DNA of 64,000 nucleotides from Neohoeflea coraliihabitans (GTDB lineage Bacteria > Pseudomonadota > Alphaproteobacteria > Rhizobiales > Rhizobiaceae). Positions within the stretch are counted from its first letter, which is position 1; each line of letters opens with the position of its first letter. The notes beneath the pieces are model-generated. The model was not told the DNA's origin. It saw only the letters and a list, made by a program, of their open reading frames with translations, and searched no databases. Both the position numbers and the translations under genes were made by a program. The stretch covers positions 1-64,000 of the forward strand of contig NZ_JAHWQX010000003.1 in assembly GCF_019334345.1 (NCBI RefSeq), read 5' to 3'. Shown here in pieces: positions 41,458 through 50,135 of the stretch.

Positions 41458-41715
41458 TCAGGTCCAGAACTGGTCAAGCCAGATATTGAGATGCAGGAAC
41501 CCGTCCTCGTTGATCGCATAGACGCGCCGGGTGCCGTTGGCATGCACCGTGACAAGGCGGTTGTCGAGCAATGTCTTGAGATGCTGGGAGACGGCCGGCC
41601 GGCTGATCGGCAGCCCTCTGGCCAGCTCATTGACCGTGCAGGGGCGGCGGCGCAACTCCTCGAGGAGGTGGCGTCGATTGGGGTCCGCTATGGCCGCAAA
41701 TGCATCTGTTCCCAT
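41458..41715 (-). CDS. ArsR-family winged-helix regulator
   Basis: An 85-aa DNA-binding protein: MGTDAFAAIADPNRRHLLEELRRRPCTVNELARGLPISRPAVSQHLKTLLDNRLVTV. The ISRPAVSQHLKTL recognition helix and the AIADPNRRHLLEEL start are typical of ArsR-like regulators of the type that has no metal-binding Cys pair (only one Cys is seen). It is shorter than many relatives, ending shortly after the wing (RVYAINEDGFLHLNIWLDQFW). The effector is unknown. It lies downstream of the acyl-CoA synthetase gene on the same strand, separated by about 100 bp. Confidence 0.86.
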   Translation of the reverse strand: MGTDAFAAIADPNRRHLLEELRRRPCTVNELARGLPISRPAVSQHLKTLLDNRLVTVHANGTRRVYAINEDGFLHLNIWLDQFWT

Positions 41716-41812
41716 GCCCGCAGGCTAGGAGATTCATCGTGCCGCGACAAGCTTTTTTGTGCACTGCGAAATGAACCGGTGTGATGCTCTGCAAAGCGGG
41801 TGAAAGCGGTGC

Positions 41813-43456
41813 TCACAGGCCCTCGCGCGCCTGCTGACGCAGAATGTATTTCTGGATCTTGCCGGTCGAAGTCTTCGGTACCGCCTGGAAAACGACCGTG
41901 CGCGGGCATTTGAAGCGCGCCAGCAGGCTGCGGCAATGGGCGATCACCTCGTCGGCGCTGAGCGCCGCGCCGGGTTTCAATTCCACGAAGGCGCAGGGGG
42001 TCTCGCCCCATTTTTCGTCGGGCCGGGCGACGACGGCGCAGGACTGGATGGCCGGATGCTTATAGAGCGCGTCCTCGACCTCGATCGATGAGATGTTCTC
42101 GCCGCCGGAAATGATGATGTCCTTCGAGCGGTCCTTGAGCTGGATATAGCCGTCGGGATGCATGACGCCGAGATCGCCGGAATGAAACCAGCCGCCGGCA
42201 AAGGCCTCGGCGCTGGCGTCCGGGTTCTTCAGATAGCCCTTCATGACGATGTTGCCGCGGAACATCACCTCGCCGATGGTCTCGCCGTCGGAGGGCACCG
42301 GCTGCATGGTTTCCGGATCTCGCACGGAGAGGTCCTCGAGGGCCGGGTAGCGCACGCCCTGCCGCGCTTTCATGCGGGTGCGGGCCGCCGGGTCGAGCTC
42401 GTCCCATGCGGCTTTCCATTCATTGACGACCGCCGGACCGTAGGTCTCCGTCAGGCCGTAGAGATGGACGACCTCAAAACCTGCATCGGCCATCTGTGAG
42501 AGTACCGATTCGGGGGGCGGTGCGGCGGCGGTGTTGAAGCTGACCGTGTGGGAGAAGTCGCGCTTTTCCGCATCCGGTGCGTTGATCAGCGTCGACATGA
42601 CGATGGGTGCGCCGCACAGATGCGTCACGCGATGATCGGCAATGGCGTCGTACATCGCCTTGGCGCGCACCCATCTGAGGCAGACATGGGTGCCGCCGAG
42701 CACCGCCAGCGTCCAGGGAAAGCACCAGCCATTGCAGTGGAACATCGGCAGGGTCCAGAGATAGACCGGGTGGCGGGCCATGCCGGAGGCAATGATATTG
42801 GCGTAGCCCATCAGGGCGGCACCGCGATGGTGATAGACAACGCCCTTCGGATTGCCGGTGGTGCCGGAGGTGTAATTCAGCGAGATCGAGTCCCATTCAT
42901 CCACCGGGGCGCGTCGCTCGAAATCCTCGCTGCCGCCAGCGAGGAACTCCTCGTAGTCACGGGTGCCGATGCACGGACCCTTGGCAAAAGGCGCGTCCTC
43001 GGGAAAGTCGGGGTCGTCATAGTCGATCACCAGCGGCTTGACCTTCGCCTGGGCCAGCGCGTTGCGCACCAGTTCCGAGAACTCCCGATCGACGATAAGC
43101 ACCTTGCAATCGGCATGGTCGAGCTGGAAGGCGAGGATGGTGGCATCGAGCCTGGTGTTGAGGGCGTGCAGCACGGCCCCGGTCATCGGCACGGCATGGT
43201 GCACCTCGAGCATTGCCGGGGTGTTGGACAACATCACGGAGACCGTAGAGCCGCGGCCGATGCCCTCATCGGCCAGCGCGCTGGCGAGTTGCTTGCAGCG
43301 GGCGAAGAAGGCGCGATAGCTGCGCCGCAGCGTGCCGTGAATCATGGCGGTGTGATCGGGAAAGACCAGCGCGGCGCGTTCGAGATGGGTCAGCGGGCTG
43401 AGCGGCTGGTAGTTGGCCGGGTTGCGATCGAGATCGGTTTCAAACGGATTGGACAC
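41813..43456 (-). CDS. AMP-forming acyl-CoA synthetase
   Basis: A 547-aa fatty-acid-CoA ligase. The ATP-binding signature is SLNYTSGTTGNPKGVVYHHRGA. The later motifs are VVHLYGLTETYGPAVV, GWFHSGDLGVMHPDGYIQLKDRSKDIIISGGENISSIEVEDAL and the C-terminal PKTSTGKIQKYILR with the catalytic Lys. The N-terminus (NPANYQPLSPLTHLERAALVFPDHTAMI) matches the medium-chain/methylmercaptopropionate-CoA ligase-like branch; the exact acid is uncertain. GTG 43456 is chosen because GGGAAGGGAAACCC precedes it; the ORF is open to 43537. Confidence 0.92.
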   Translation of the reverse strand: MSNPFETDLDRNPANYQPLSPLTHLERAALVFPDHTAMIHGTLRRSYRAFFARCKQLASALADEGIGRGSTVSVMLSNTPAMLEVHHAVPMTGAVLHALNTRLDATILAFQLDHADCKVLIVDREFSELVRNALAQAKVKPLVIDYDDPDFPEDAPFAKGPCIGTRDYEEFLAGGSEDFERRAPVDEWDSISLNYTSGTTGNPKGVVYHHRGAALMGYANIIASGMARHPVYLWTLPMFHCNGWCFPWTLAVLGGTHVCLRWVRAKAMYDAIADHRVTHLCGAPIVMSTLINAPDAEKRDFSHTVSFNTAAAPPPESVLSQMADAGFEVVHLYGLTETYGPAVVNEWKAAWDELDPAARTRMKARQGVRYPALEDLSVRDPETMQPVPSDGETIGEVMFRGNIVMKGYLKNPDASAEAFAGGWFHSGDLGVMHPDGYIQLKDRSKDIIISGGENISSIEVEDALYKHPAIQSCAVVARPDEKWGETPCAFVELKPGAALSADEVIAHCRSLLARFKCPRTVVFQAVPKTSTGKIQKYILRQQAREGL

Positions 43457-43514
43457 GGGTTTCCCTTCCCTTGCTTCGGCCAGCGGCGCTCCTCCGGTCA
43501 GACGCGATCTGTCC

Positions 43515-44291
43515 TCACAAGCCGCCCAGTCCGTCATAAATCAGCTTGAAGGCCGTCACCAGCACCATCGCATACATCAGAGGATAGAAATGTTCGGCGC
43601 GGATGCGGCGGACAACCACGGCGCCGAGAACGGTGGCGCCGACGGCCAGCGGCAGCAGAACCGCTGCGGTCTTGAGATTGGTGGCATCGAATTCACCGAG
43701 GGCAAAATAGGGCACGACCTTGAGGGCGTTGACGACCGCGAAAAAGCGCACCGAAGCGCCGATAAAGGCCTTTGGTTCATGACGCAGCGGCAGGGTGTAA
43801 AGCTGGTAGGGCGGGCCACCGGCGTGCGAGACAAAGCTGGTGAAGCCGGCAAGCGTGCCGCAGAAGGCGCCGTAAAGCGGCCGGTGCGGGCGGGGCCCGG
43901 TCGGCACGGTCCTGTCGGCGCGGCGATCCTGATACCGGCGCCAGAAATACTGCGCCGAGAAGATCAGCGCGACGCCGCCGACGATCAGACGGATGGCATC
44001 CTCGGTGACCCAGGCGGCGGTCAGCCAGGCAATAAGAATGCCGAGAGCGGCGCCGGGCAGCATGATCCGCAAGGTGGTCGCCTCATTGTGGCGGCGCCAG
44101 ATCCACAGCGAGATGATGTCCATGAGAATGAGAATCGGCAGCATGATGGCGGCGGCCTGCACCGGCGATATGGCAAGCGCCATCAGCGGCACGCCGATCA
44201 GCGCCATGGCGCCGCCGAGTCCGCCCTTAGAGAGGCCAACGAGAAACACCGCCGGCACGGCATAGAGATAAAAGACGGGGTCGGAGATCAT
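43515..44291 (-). CDS. TauE/SafE-family membrane permease
   Basis: A 258-aa membrane protein with about eight hydrophobic segments. It starts YLYAVPAVFLVGLSKGGLGGAMALIGVPLMALAISPVQAAAIMLPILILMDIISL, the first half of the TauE/SafE repeat. The second half repeats the pattern (LYGAFCGTLAGFTSFVSHAGGPPYQLYTLPLR). The family exports sulfite, sulfoacetate and similar organic anions. It lies directly upstream of the acyl-CoA synthetase gene on the same strand, with about 60 bp between, so the two may share a transcript. Confidence 0.9.
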   Translation of the reverse strand: MISDPVFYLYAVPAVFLVGLSKGGLGGAMALIGVPLMALAISPVQAAAIMLPILILMDIISLWIWRRHNEATTLRIMLPGAALGILIAWLTAAWVTEDAIRLIVGGVALIFSAQYFWRRYQDRRADRTVPTGPRPHRPLYGAFCGTLAGFTSFVSHAGGPPYQLYTLPLRHEPKAFIGASVRFFAVVNALKVVPYFALGEFDATNLKTAAVLLPLAVGATVLGAVVVRRIRAEHFYPLMYAMVLVTAFKLIYDGLGGL

Positions 44292-44405
44292 GCGCCTGCT
44301 TGTAAGTTGCCGGCTGCCGGTTTATCCCCAAGCCGACTGTTTTGCCAGCACCGGAAGCGGCGCCAGTTTGATTTTTCCGCCCCCGTTATGAGGACCTGCC
44401 CGACC

Positions 44406-45059
44406 ATGACCGATATCCAGAACCGATGTCGTCTTGTCCTTGTGGCCCCGGAAACGCTTGAGCCGCAAGAGCTGGCAAGCCAGTTGCAAGATGCGCTTTC
44501 CGGAGGTGATGTGGCTTCGGTGATCGTGCCGCAACGGGCAATCGAAGAAGGGCTGTTCCAGGACTTGTGTGCCGCGGCGGTGCCGGTGATCCAGGCGGCG
44601 GGAGCGGCGGCGCTGATTGACGGAGACAGCCGCATCGCGGGACGGGTGAGGGCCGACGGTCTGTTCATCGCCGGCGGCTTTGACGATCTGGCGGCGGCGG
44701 TGGAGAAACACACGCCGGCGATGATCGTCGGCGGTGGCAATGCGCGCGACCGGCATCAGGCGCTGTCGATGGGTGATCTGGAACCGGATTTCCTGTTTTT
44801 CGGCCGGCCGGACGGCGATATCAAGCCCGAGCCGCATCGCAAGAATGTCGATCTGGCTGAATGGTGGGCGTCGATGGTTGATATTCCCTGCATCCTCATG
44901 GGAGGCAACAGCATCGAGCATGGCGAGGAGATGGCAGCGACCGGAGCGGAATTCATCGCGTTCGGCAAGGCTGTGTTTGCTGCCGATACGCCCGCCGGCA
45001 GCCAGGTGACGCTGATCAATCGCATGCTTGACGAAAAAGCGCCACGGTTTGACGATTAG
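44406..45059 (+). CDS. Thiamine-phosphate-synthase-like (ThiE/TenI fold) protein
   Basis: A 217-aa TIM-barrel protein. Segments RCRLVLVAPETLEPQELASQLQDALSGGDVASVIVPQ, AAVPVIQAAGAAALIDGDSRIAGRVRADGLFIAGG and DFLFFGRPDGDIKP...VDIPCILMGGNSIEHGEEMAATGAEFIAFGKAVF follow the ThiE/TenI order. The diphosphate-binding residues typical of true ThiE (for example the full GDGVHLGQ-type segment) are altered, so it may be a paralogue with another role. It is divergent from the TauE gene and 9 bp upstream of the Sel1 gene, so probably co-transcribed with it. Confidence 0.8.
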   Translation: MTDIQNRCRLVLVAPETLEPQELASQLQDALSGGDVASVIVPQRAIEEGLFQDLCAAAVPVIQAAGAAALIDGDSRIAGRVRADGLFIAGGFDDLAAAVEKHTPAMIVGGGNARDRHQALSMGDLEPDFLFFGRPDGDIKPEPHRKNVDLAEWWASMVDIPCILMGGNSIEHGEEMAATGAEFIAFGKAVFAADTPAGSQVTLINRMLDEKAPRFDD

Positions 45060-45068
45060 TGGGTTTTC

Positions 45069-46304
45069 ATGATCCGAGATCGAATCCTTGTTGTCGCACT
45101 GCTCGTGCCGCTGTTCAGCCTGCGCGGTGATTTCGCTTTTGCGCAGACTGCCGACAGTCCCTTAGCGGGACGATTTGGCCCGGAGATCGGCAAGTCGGAA
45201 CGCGCCGGTTCTCCCGGTTCCGATGGTGAGAACGACATCCGGCCTGATTTTCGCTCCCTGTCGCAGCGGCTCGGTCCACCGCAAGCCCTGAAGTCCGACC
45301 GGCTCGGGGCACCAGAGGCCGAGGACGCGGAAAGCGAGGCGATCTCGGCCCGGTTCGTAGGGCCGGAAAATGAGGGTGATGCGGACGGTTCGGGGGTGGC
45401 GGCGAGCCGCGGGCCGGTGCTGGTGGCCCCGACCGACGATCCGGCTCTGGCCCTGTTGGATGATAGGATCGACGCCACCAAGCGCGCCTACAGCGCCTAT
45501 CAGCGCGGCTTTTACCTGACGGCGATGGATCTTGCCGTACCGCGCGCGCAACTGGGCGATCCGGCGGCGCAGACACTGATTGCGGAACTGTTCGCCGAAG
45601 GGTTCGGCGTGGCGCGAAGCATGGACGATGCGGCGTTCTGGTACGAGCAGGCCGCCAAGGGCGGGGATGCCGCGGCGCAGTTCAAGCTGGCGATCATGCT
45701 GCTTGAGGGCAAGCATGTGCCGCTAGATGCCGAGCGGTCGCGCACCCTGATGAAACAGGCGGCCGATTCCGGCAATCCCTTCGCGCAATTCAACCATGCC
45801 CAGAGCCTCCTGGCGCAGCATCCGGGCGACGTCGGCTTGAAACGGGCCTTGCCCTATTTCGAGAAAGCCGCGGCGCAGGGCGTGCCGGATGCACAATATG
45901 CGCTGGCCCGCAGCTACATGAACGCGCTTGGGATCCCGGAGGAAAAGCGAGCCCAGGCACGCAGCTGGATGCGCAAGGCAGCGCAGGGCGGCTACGATAC
46001 GGCGCAGCTCGATCTGGCGATCTGGCTGATTGATGGCGTGGGCGGGGAAAAGGATTACGAGCGCGGGTTCCGCTGGATGCAGACCGCGGCGCTGCGCGGC
46101 AATGTGGCGGCGCAGAACCGGTTGTCGGTTCTGTACATCCATGCGATCGGCACGCGCCCCGACCCGATTGAAGCTGCCAAGTGGTACATCCTGTCGAAAC
46201 GGGCCGGCTATACGGATCCGGAGCTTGAGGACTTTTACCTCGGGCTCACCGCCGAGGAACAGAAGGCGGCGCTCGACCGGGCCAACCGGTTTGCCCGCCG
46301 CTAG
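45069..46304 (+). CDS. Exported Sel1-repeat protein
   Basis: A 411-aa protein with a signal peptide (MIRDRILVVALLVPLFSLRGDFAFAQ), an acidic linker up to about residue 145 and then at least six Sel1 repeats (for example AAQTLIAELFAEGFGVARSMDDAAFWYEQAAKGGDAAAQFKLAIMLLEG and DAQYALARSYMNALGIPEEKRAQARSWMRKAAQGGYDTAQLDLAIWL). Sel1 proteins are scaffolds that bind partners in signalling or cell-envelope complexes. It is close behind the ThiE-like gene. Rhizobial relatives (ExoR-like in layout) regulate envelope processes, but similarity is not specific enough to name it. Confidence 0.86.
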   Translation: MIRDRILVVALLVPLFSLRGDFAFAQTADSPLAGRFGPEIGKSERAGSPGSDGENDIRPDFRSLSQRLGPPQALKSDRLGAPEAEDAESEAISARFVGPENEGDADGSGVAASRGPVLVAPTDDPALALLDDRIDATKRAYSAYQRGFYLTAMDLAVPRAQLGDPAAQTLIAELFAEGFGVARSMDDAAFWYEQAAKGGDAAAQFKLAIMLLEGKHVPLDAERSRTLMKQAADSGNPFAQFNHAQSLLAQHPGDVGLKRALPYFEKAAAQGVPDAQYALARSYMNALGIPEEKRAQARSWMRKAAQGGYDTAQLDLAIWLIDGVGGEKDYERGFRWMQTAALRGNVAAQNRLSVLYIHAIGTRPDPIEAAKWYILSKRAGYTDPELEDFYLGLTAEEQKAALDRANRFARR

Positions 46305-46468
46305 TGCCGGGACAGATCCTGCAATGCGCAGGCAGGCTTGAAAAGCGGCGGCTTTTGTGGTCTTGAAGCCGTCATTCCACCCGCTGGTGCGTGGCTTTGT
46401 GCCGCACACTCCCGTTCCGCATCTTCCGGTGCCGGACACAGGCGGCAACTTCAATCGCGGACAGGCTC

Positions 46469-47032
46469 ATGAAAATCAACGGCAATGAAATTCGACCGGG
46501 CAACGTGCTCGAACACAATGGCGGGCTGTGGGCCGTGGTCAAGACCCAGGCGGTCAAGCCGGGCAAGGGTGGCGCCTTCAATCAAGTGGAGATGAAGAAC
46601 CTGATCGACGGGACGAAACTCAATGAGCGGTTCCGCGCGTCCGAGACGGTCGAGCGGGTGCGTCTTGAGCAGAAGGATTTCCAGTTTCTCTATGAGGAAG
46701 GCGATGCGCTGGTGTTCATGAACACCGAGACTTACGATCAGCTGGAACTGCAGAAAGAATTCGTCGGCGACCGGCGCGCCTTCCTGCAGGACGGCATGAT
46801 GGTGACGGTCGAACTCTACGAGGAAAAGCCGATCGGCGTGACGCTGCCCGATCAGGTGACGCTCGCCATTGCCGAAGCCGATCCGGTGGTCAAGGGACAG
46901 ACGGCGACGTCGTCCTACAAGCCGGCGGTTCTGGAAAACGGTGTTCGCGTGATGGTGCCGCCGTTCATCTCATCAGGCGAGAAGATTGTCGTCGATACCA
47001 ATGAACTGACCTATCTGCGCCGCGCCGACTGA
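46469..47032 (+). CDS. efp: Translation elongation factor P
   Basis: A 187-aa three-domain tRNA mimic that relieves ribosome stalling at proline stretches. The N-terminal KOW-like domain contains the modified-loop PGKGGAF with Lys33 at the tip; middle and C-terminal OB domains follow ([62 protein letters not shown]). The start MKINGNE at 46469 is preferred over the longer ORF. No lysine-modifying epmA/epmB gene is adjacent, so the enzyme, if any, is elsewhere. Confidence 0.96.
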   Translation: MKINGNEIRPGNVLEHNGGLWAVVKTQAVKPGKGGAFNQVEMKNLIDGTKLNERFRASETVERVRLEQKDFQFLYEEGDALVFMNTETYDQLELQKEFVGDRRAFLQDGMMVTVELYEEKPIGVTLPDQVTLAIAEADPVVKGQTATSSYKPAVLENGVRVMVPPFISSGEKIVVDTNELTYLRRAD

Positions 47033-47077
47033 GCGGCATCCGACCTTTTCTGACCCGTTCTTCCAAGGACAATTTGC

Positions 47078-47878
47078 ATGGCGCGTTCGGCCCTTCTCAA
47101 CGTAATGGTACAGGCGGCGATCAAGGCCGGGCGGTCTCTGGCGCGCGATTTCGGCGAAGTGCAGAACCTGCAGGTGTCGATGAAAGGCCCGGCCGATTAT
47201 GTCAGCCAGGCCGATCGCAAGGCCGAGGAGATCATCCATACGGCGCTGATGCGGGCGCGTCCCACCTACGGGTTTCTCGGCGAGGAGAGCGAAGAGGAAA
47301 AGGGCAGCGACGGCGCGCATCGCTGGATTGTCGACCCGCTCGACGGCACGACGAATTTCCTGCACGGAATCCCGATGTTCTCTGTGTCGATCGCGCTTGA
47401 GCGCAATGACGACATCGTCGCCGGGGTGATCTACAATCCGGCGGTGGACGAGTTGTTCACCGCCGAGCGCGGCGGTGGCGCCTTTGCCAATGACCGGCGG
47501 CTGCGCGTTGCGGCGCGCAAGTCGATGAGTGATTGCGTCATCGGCACCGGCGTTCCGCATCTCGGTCGCGGCCACCATGGCAAGTATCTGGTGGAACTGC
47601 GGCATGTCATGGGGGAGGCGGCAGGTATTCGCCGGGTCGGATCCGCTGCTCTTGACCTCGCCTATGTCGCAGCAGGCCGGTTTGACGGATTCTGGGAAGA
47701 TGCCCTGGCCCCGTGGGACATGGCGGCCGGTATCCTGATGATCCGCGAAGCCGGCGGTTTTGTCAGCGACAAGCGCGGCGGTCGCGATATATTCGGGAGC
47801 GGCGGGATCGTGGCCGGCAACGAGCATATCCACAAGAGCCTGCTGGAAATTCTCAAGCGGCCCGTTCCGACCAGCTGA
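47078..47878 (+). CDS. suhB: Inositol-1-monophosphatase family protein
   Basis: A 266-aa magnesium-dependent phosphatase. Metal-binding motifs are VSQADRKAEEII, FLGEESEEEKG, WIVDPLDGTTNFLHGIPMFSVSIAL and the C-terminal WEDALAPWDMAAGILMIREAGG. The SuhB group hydrolyses inositol 1-phosphate and related sugars; in enterobacteria SuhB also acts in rRNA antitermination. It follows efp by 45 bp, a common alphaproteobacterial pair. A tandem repeat follows its stop codon. Confidence 0.93.
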   Translation: MARSALLNVMVQAAIKAGRSLARDFGEVQNLQVSMKGPADYVSQADRKAEEIIHTALMRARPTYGFLGEESEEEKGSDGAHRWIVDPLDGTTNFLHGIPMFSVSIALERNDDIVAGVIYNPAVDELFTAERGGGAFANDRRLRVAARKSMSDCVIGTGVPHLGRGHHGKYLVELRHVMGEAAGIRRVGSAALDLAYVAAGRFDGFWEDALAPWDMAAGILMIREAGGFVSDKRGGRDIFGSGGIVAGNEHIHKSLLEILKRPVPTS

Positions 47879-47888
47879 GTGTGCATCT

Positions 47889-47930
47889 GCGCCCAAAGCG
47901 GGGGTTATCGCGCCCAAAGCGCGGCTTATC
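47889..47930. repeat. Two head-to-tail 21-bp repeats
   Basis: GCGCCCAAAGCGGGGGTTATC is followed immediately by a second copy with two changes (C for G at positions 13 and 16). It lies 10 bp after suhB in a short non-coding gap and may be a small variable-number repeat. Confidence 0.75.
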
Positions 47931-48023
47931 GCATGCCAGGTGCTTCCATTCGCGCCACAATATCGGTTAGGCTCCGCTGCGAATAGGCCGGCGGCAGCGG
48001 GCTGACTTCATTTGCGAAAAGTC

Positions 48024-49088
48024 ATGGCAGCCGCAAGGGTTGCGGGAATGGGGATCGGAACCGGCATGGAGAAATTTTCGCTTTCGGGCTGGGGCATTTC
48101 GGATGATGGCGGCGGTGCGGATCCGCACAAGCTCTCAAGTCCGATGGTGTTCTTCTGGAGCATGGTGATCTTTCTGATCCTCACCGGTTTCGTTGCTGCC
48201 ATCCTGTATCGCCAGGTCCAGACGGCCTTCATGTCCAATCCCGGCCTGAATGGCCTGATCCTCGGCGTTCTGGCGGTCGGCGTCTTTCTCGTCTTCATCC
48301 ACGTTCTGCGATTGCGGCCCGAGGTGCGGTGGGTGAACTCGTTCCGTGCGGCCGGCAGTGCCGACAAGGTCGGTCGCGAGCCGGTGCTTCTGGCACCGAT
48401 GCGGGCCCTGATGGGACGCCGGCAGGAAATGGCGCTGTCGCCGACATCGCTGCGTTCCATTCTCGATTCGATCGCGACGCGGCTCGACGAATCACGCGAC
48501 ATCTCGCGCTATCTCATCGGGCTTCTGGTGTTTCTCGGCCTTCTCGGCACGTTCTGGGGTCTGCTCGGCACGATCGGCTCGATCAATCAGGTGATCCAGT
48601 CCCTCGATCCCGGCAGCGGCGGCACCAGCGACGTTCTGCAGACCCTCAAGAGCGGCCTTTCAGCGCCGCTCGGCGGCATGGGTACGGCGTTTTCCTCGTC
48701 GCTGTTCGGTCTGTCCGCATCGCTCATCCTCGGCTTTCTCGATTTGCAGGCCGGACGGGCCCAGAACCGGTTCTACACGGAACTCGAGAACTGGCTGTCG
48801 AGCCTGACCGATCTGGATTTCGATGGGCCGGTGCCGGTGACCGGAGACGGCAAGGGCAACGATATCAAACAATTGTCCGAACGGGTTCAGGAACTGGCGC
48901 AGGAGGGCGGGTCGAGCCGGCGCACGACTGCGGCAATGGCCAGCCTGGCGGAAGGAATCCAGGGTCTGGTCAAGAACATGCGCAGCGAACAGCAGATGTT
49001 GCGCGACTGGATCGAGGCACAGCAGCAGGAATCCGTGAAAATGCGCGAGACGCTCGATCGGCTGGCCGACAAGGTTGAGAGGGACTAG
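48024..49088 (+). CDS. MotA/TolQ/ExbB-like ion-channel subunit
   Basis: About 354 aa with membrane segments at SSPMVFFWSMVIFLILTGFVAAILY, LNGLILGVLAVGVFLVFIHVL, ISRYLIGLLVFLGLLGTFWGLLGTIGSI and LGGMGTAFSSSLFGLSASLILGFLDL. The two last segments carry the TolQ/MotA pattern (GLLGTFWGLLGTI...GMGTAFSSSLFGLSASLILG). The C-terminal part is cytoplasmic and coiled. It should form the pentameric stator of an ion-driven motor with the downstream OmpA-like protein. The start is uncertain: ATG 48024 is used; TTG 48012 or ATG 48066 are possible. Confidence 0.87.
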   Translation: MAAARVAGMGIGTGMEKFSLSGWGISDDGGGADPHKLSSPMVFFWSMVIFLILTGFVAAILYRQVQTAFMSNPGLNGLILGVLAVGVFLVFIHVLRLRPEVRWVNSFRAAGSADKVGREPVLLAPMRALMGRRQEMALSPTSLRSILDSIATRLDESRDISRYLIGLLVFLGLLGTFWGLLGTIGSINQVIQSLDPGSGGTSDVLQTLKSGLSAPLGGMGTAFSSSLFGLSASLILGFLDLQAGRAQNRFYTELENWLSSLTDLDFDGPVPVTGDGKGNDIKQLSERVQELAQEGGSSRRTTAAMASLAEGIQGLVKNMRSEQQMLRDWIEAQQQESVKMRETLDRLADKVERD

Positions 49089-49091
49089 CCG

Positions 49092-50123
49092 ATGGCGCTA
49101 GCGCGCAACCGCCGCCGTGAGCGGGGTATCGACTACTGGCCGGGTTTTGTCGATGCGCTGGCAACCCTGTTGCTGGCGATCATGTTCCTGCTCGTCGTGT
49201 TCGTGCTGGCGCAGTTCTTCCTCAGCCGGGAAATATCCGGGCAGGATCAGGTGCTCAACCGGCTTAACAGCCAGATCGCCGAGCTGACCGAGCTGCTGGC
49301 GCTGGAGCGCTCATCCAGCCAGGATCTCGAGGATGCGCTTGCCAATGTCCAGGCGTCGCTCTCAGCGGCCGAGAGCGAACGCAGCCGGCTGCAGCAATTG
49401 CTGGATTCGGGGAGCGGCGCCGTATCGGCCGCGGAGCAGAAAATCGGACGTCTGAGCGCCTCGCTCGATGAAGAGAGGCAGGTTTCGCAACGGGCTCTGA
49501 GCCAGGTCGAATTGCTCAATCAGCAGATCGCCGCGCTGCGCAGCCAGCTGGCGGCACTGGAGGATGCGCTGGAAGCATCCGAGGCGAAAGATGCAGCCTC
49601 GCAGACAAAAATTGCCGATCTCGGCAAGCGGCTGAACGTGGCGCTGGCGCAGCGGGTGCAGGAGCTAAACCGCTACCGCTCGGACTTTTTCGGACGGCTG
49701 CGTGAAATTCTTGCCGGGCGCGAGGATGTGCGGGTGGTCGGCGACCGGTTCGTGTTCCAGTCGGAAGTGCTGTTTCCCTCGGGGGGGGCCGATCTGAACC
49801 CGCAGGGGCAGGCGGCCATGGCGCAGCTTGCCGAGGCGATCCTCGAACTGGCCGAGGAGATTCCCGAGGAGATCAACTGGGTGCTGCGGGTGGACGGGCA
49901 CACGGACAATGTGCCGCTGTCGGGTACCGGGCAGTACGCCGACAACTGGGAATTGTCGTCGGCGCGCGCCACATCGGTGGTCAAGTTCCTGATTTCACAA
50001 GGCGTGCCGGCGCGCCGGCTGGTGGCTGCGGGCTTCGGTGAATTCCAGCCGATCGCCGAGGGCGATGCACCCGAGGCGCGGGCGACCAACCGGCGCATCG
50101 AGCTGAAATTGACCGAACGGTAA
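49092..50123 (+). CDS. OmpA/MotB-like peptidoglycan-binding stator partner
   Basis: A 343-aa protein. One N-terminal membrane segment (FVDALATLLLAIMFLLVVFVLAQFFL) carries the Asp (in FVDAL) expected to conduct ions. A long coiled coil follows (about residues 45-190, ERSSSQDLEDALANVQASLSAAESERSRLQQLL and onward). The C-terminal OmpA domain (VLFPSGGADLNPQGQAAMAQLAEAILELAEEIP...VLRVDGHTDNVPLSGTG...NWELSSARATSVVKFLISQGV) binds peptidoglycan. It starts three bases after the channel gene's stop. Flagellar genes are not nearby, so this is a stand-alone envelope pair. Confidence 0.9.
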   Translation: MALARNRRRERGIDYWPGFVDALATLLLAIMFLLVVFVLAQFFLSREISGQDQVLNRLNSQIAELTELLALERSSSQDLEDALANVQASLSAAESERSRLQQLLDSGSGAVSAAEQKIGRLSASLDEERQVSQRALSQVELLNQQIAALRSQLAALEDALEASEAKDAASQTKIADLGKRLNVALAQRVQELNRYRSDFFGRLREILAGREDVRVVGDRFVFQSEVLFPSGGADLNPQGQAAMAQLAEAILELAEEIPEEINWVLRVDGHTDNVPLSGTGQYADNWELSSARATSVVKFLISQGVPARRLVAAGFGEFQPIAEGDAPEARATNRRIELKLTER

Positions 50124-50135
50124 ATTGCCCCGCAG

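Noticed and set aside
48024-50123. Zorya-type anti-phage system
   Set aside because: ZorAB also pair a MotA-like with a MotB/OmpA-like protein, but no helicase or nuclease partner is adjacent and the surroundings are core genes.
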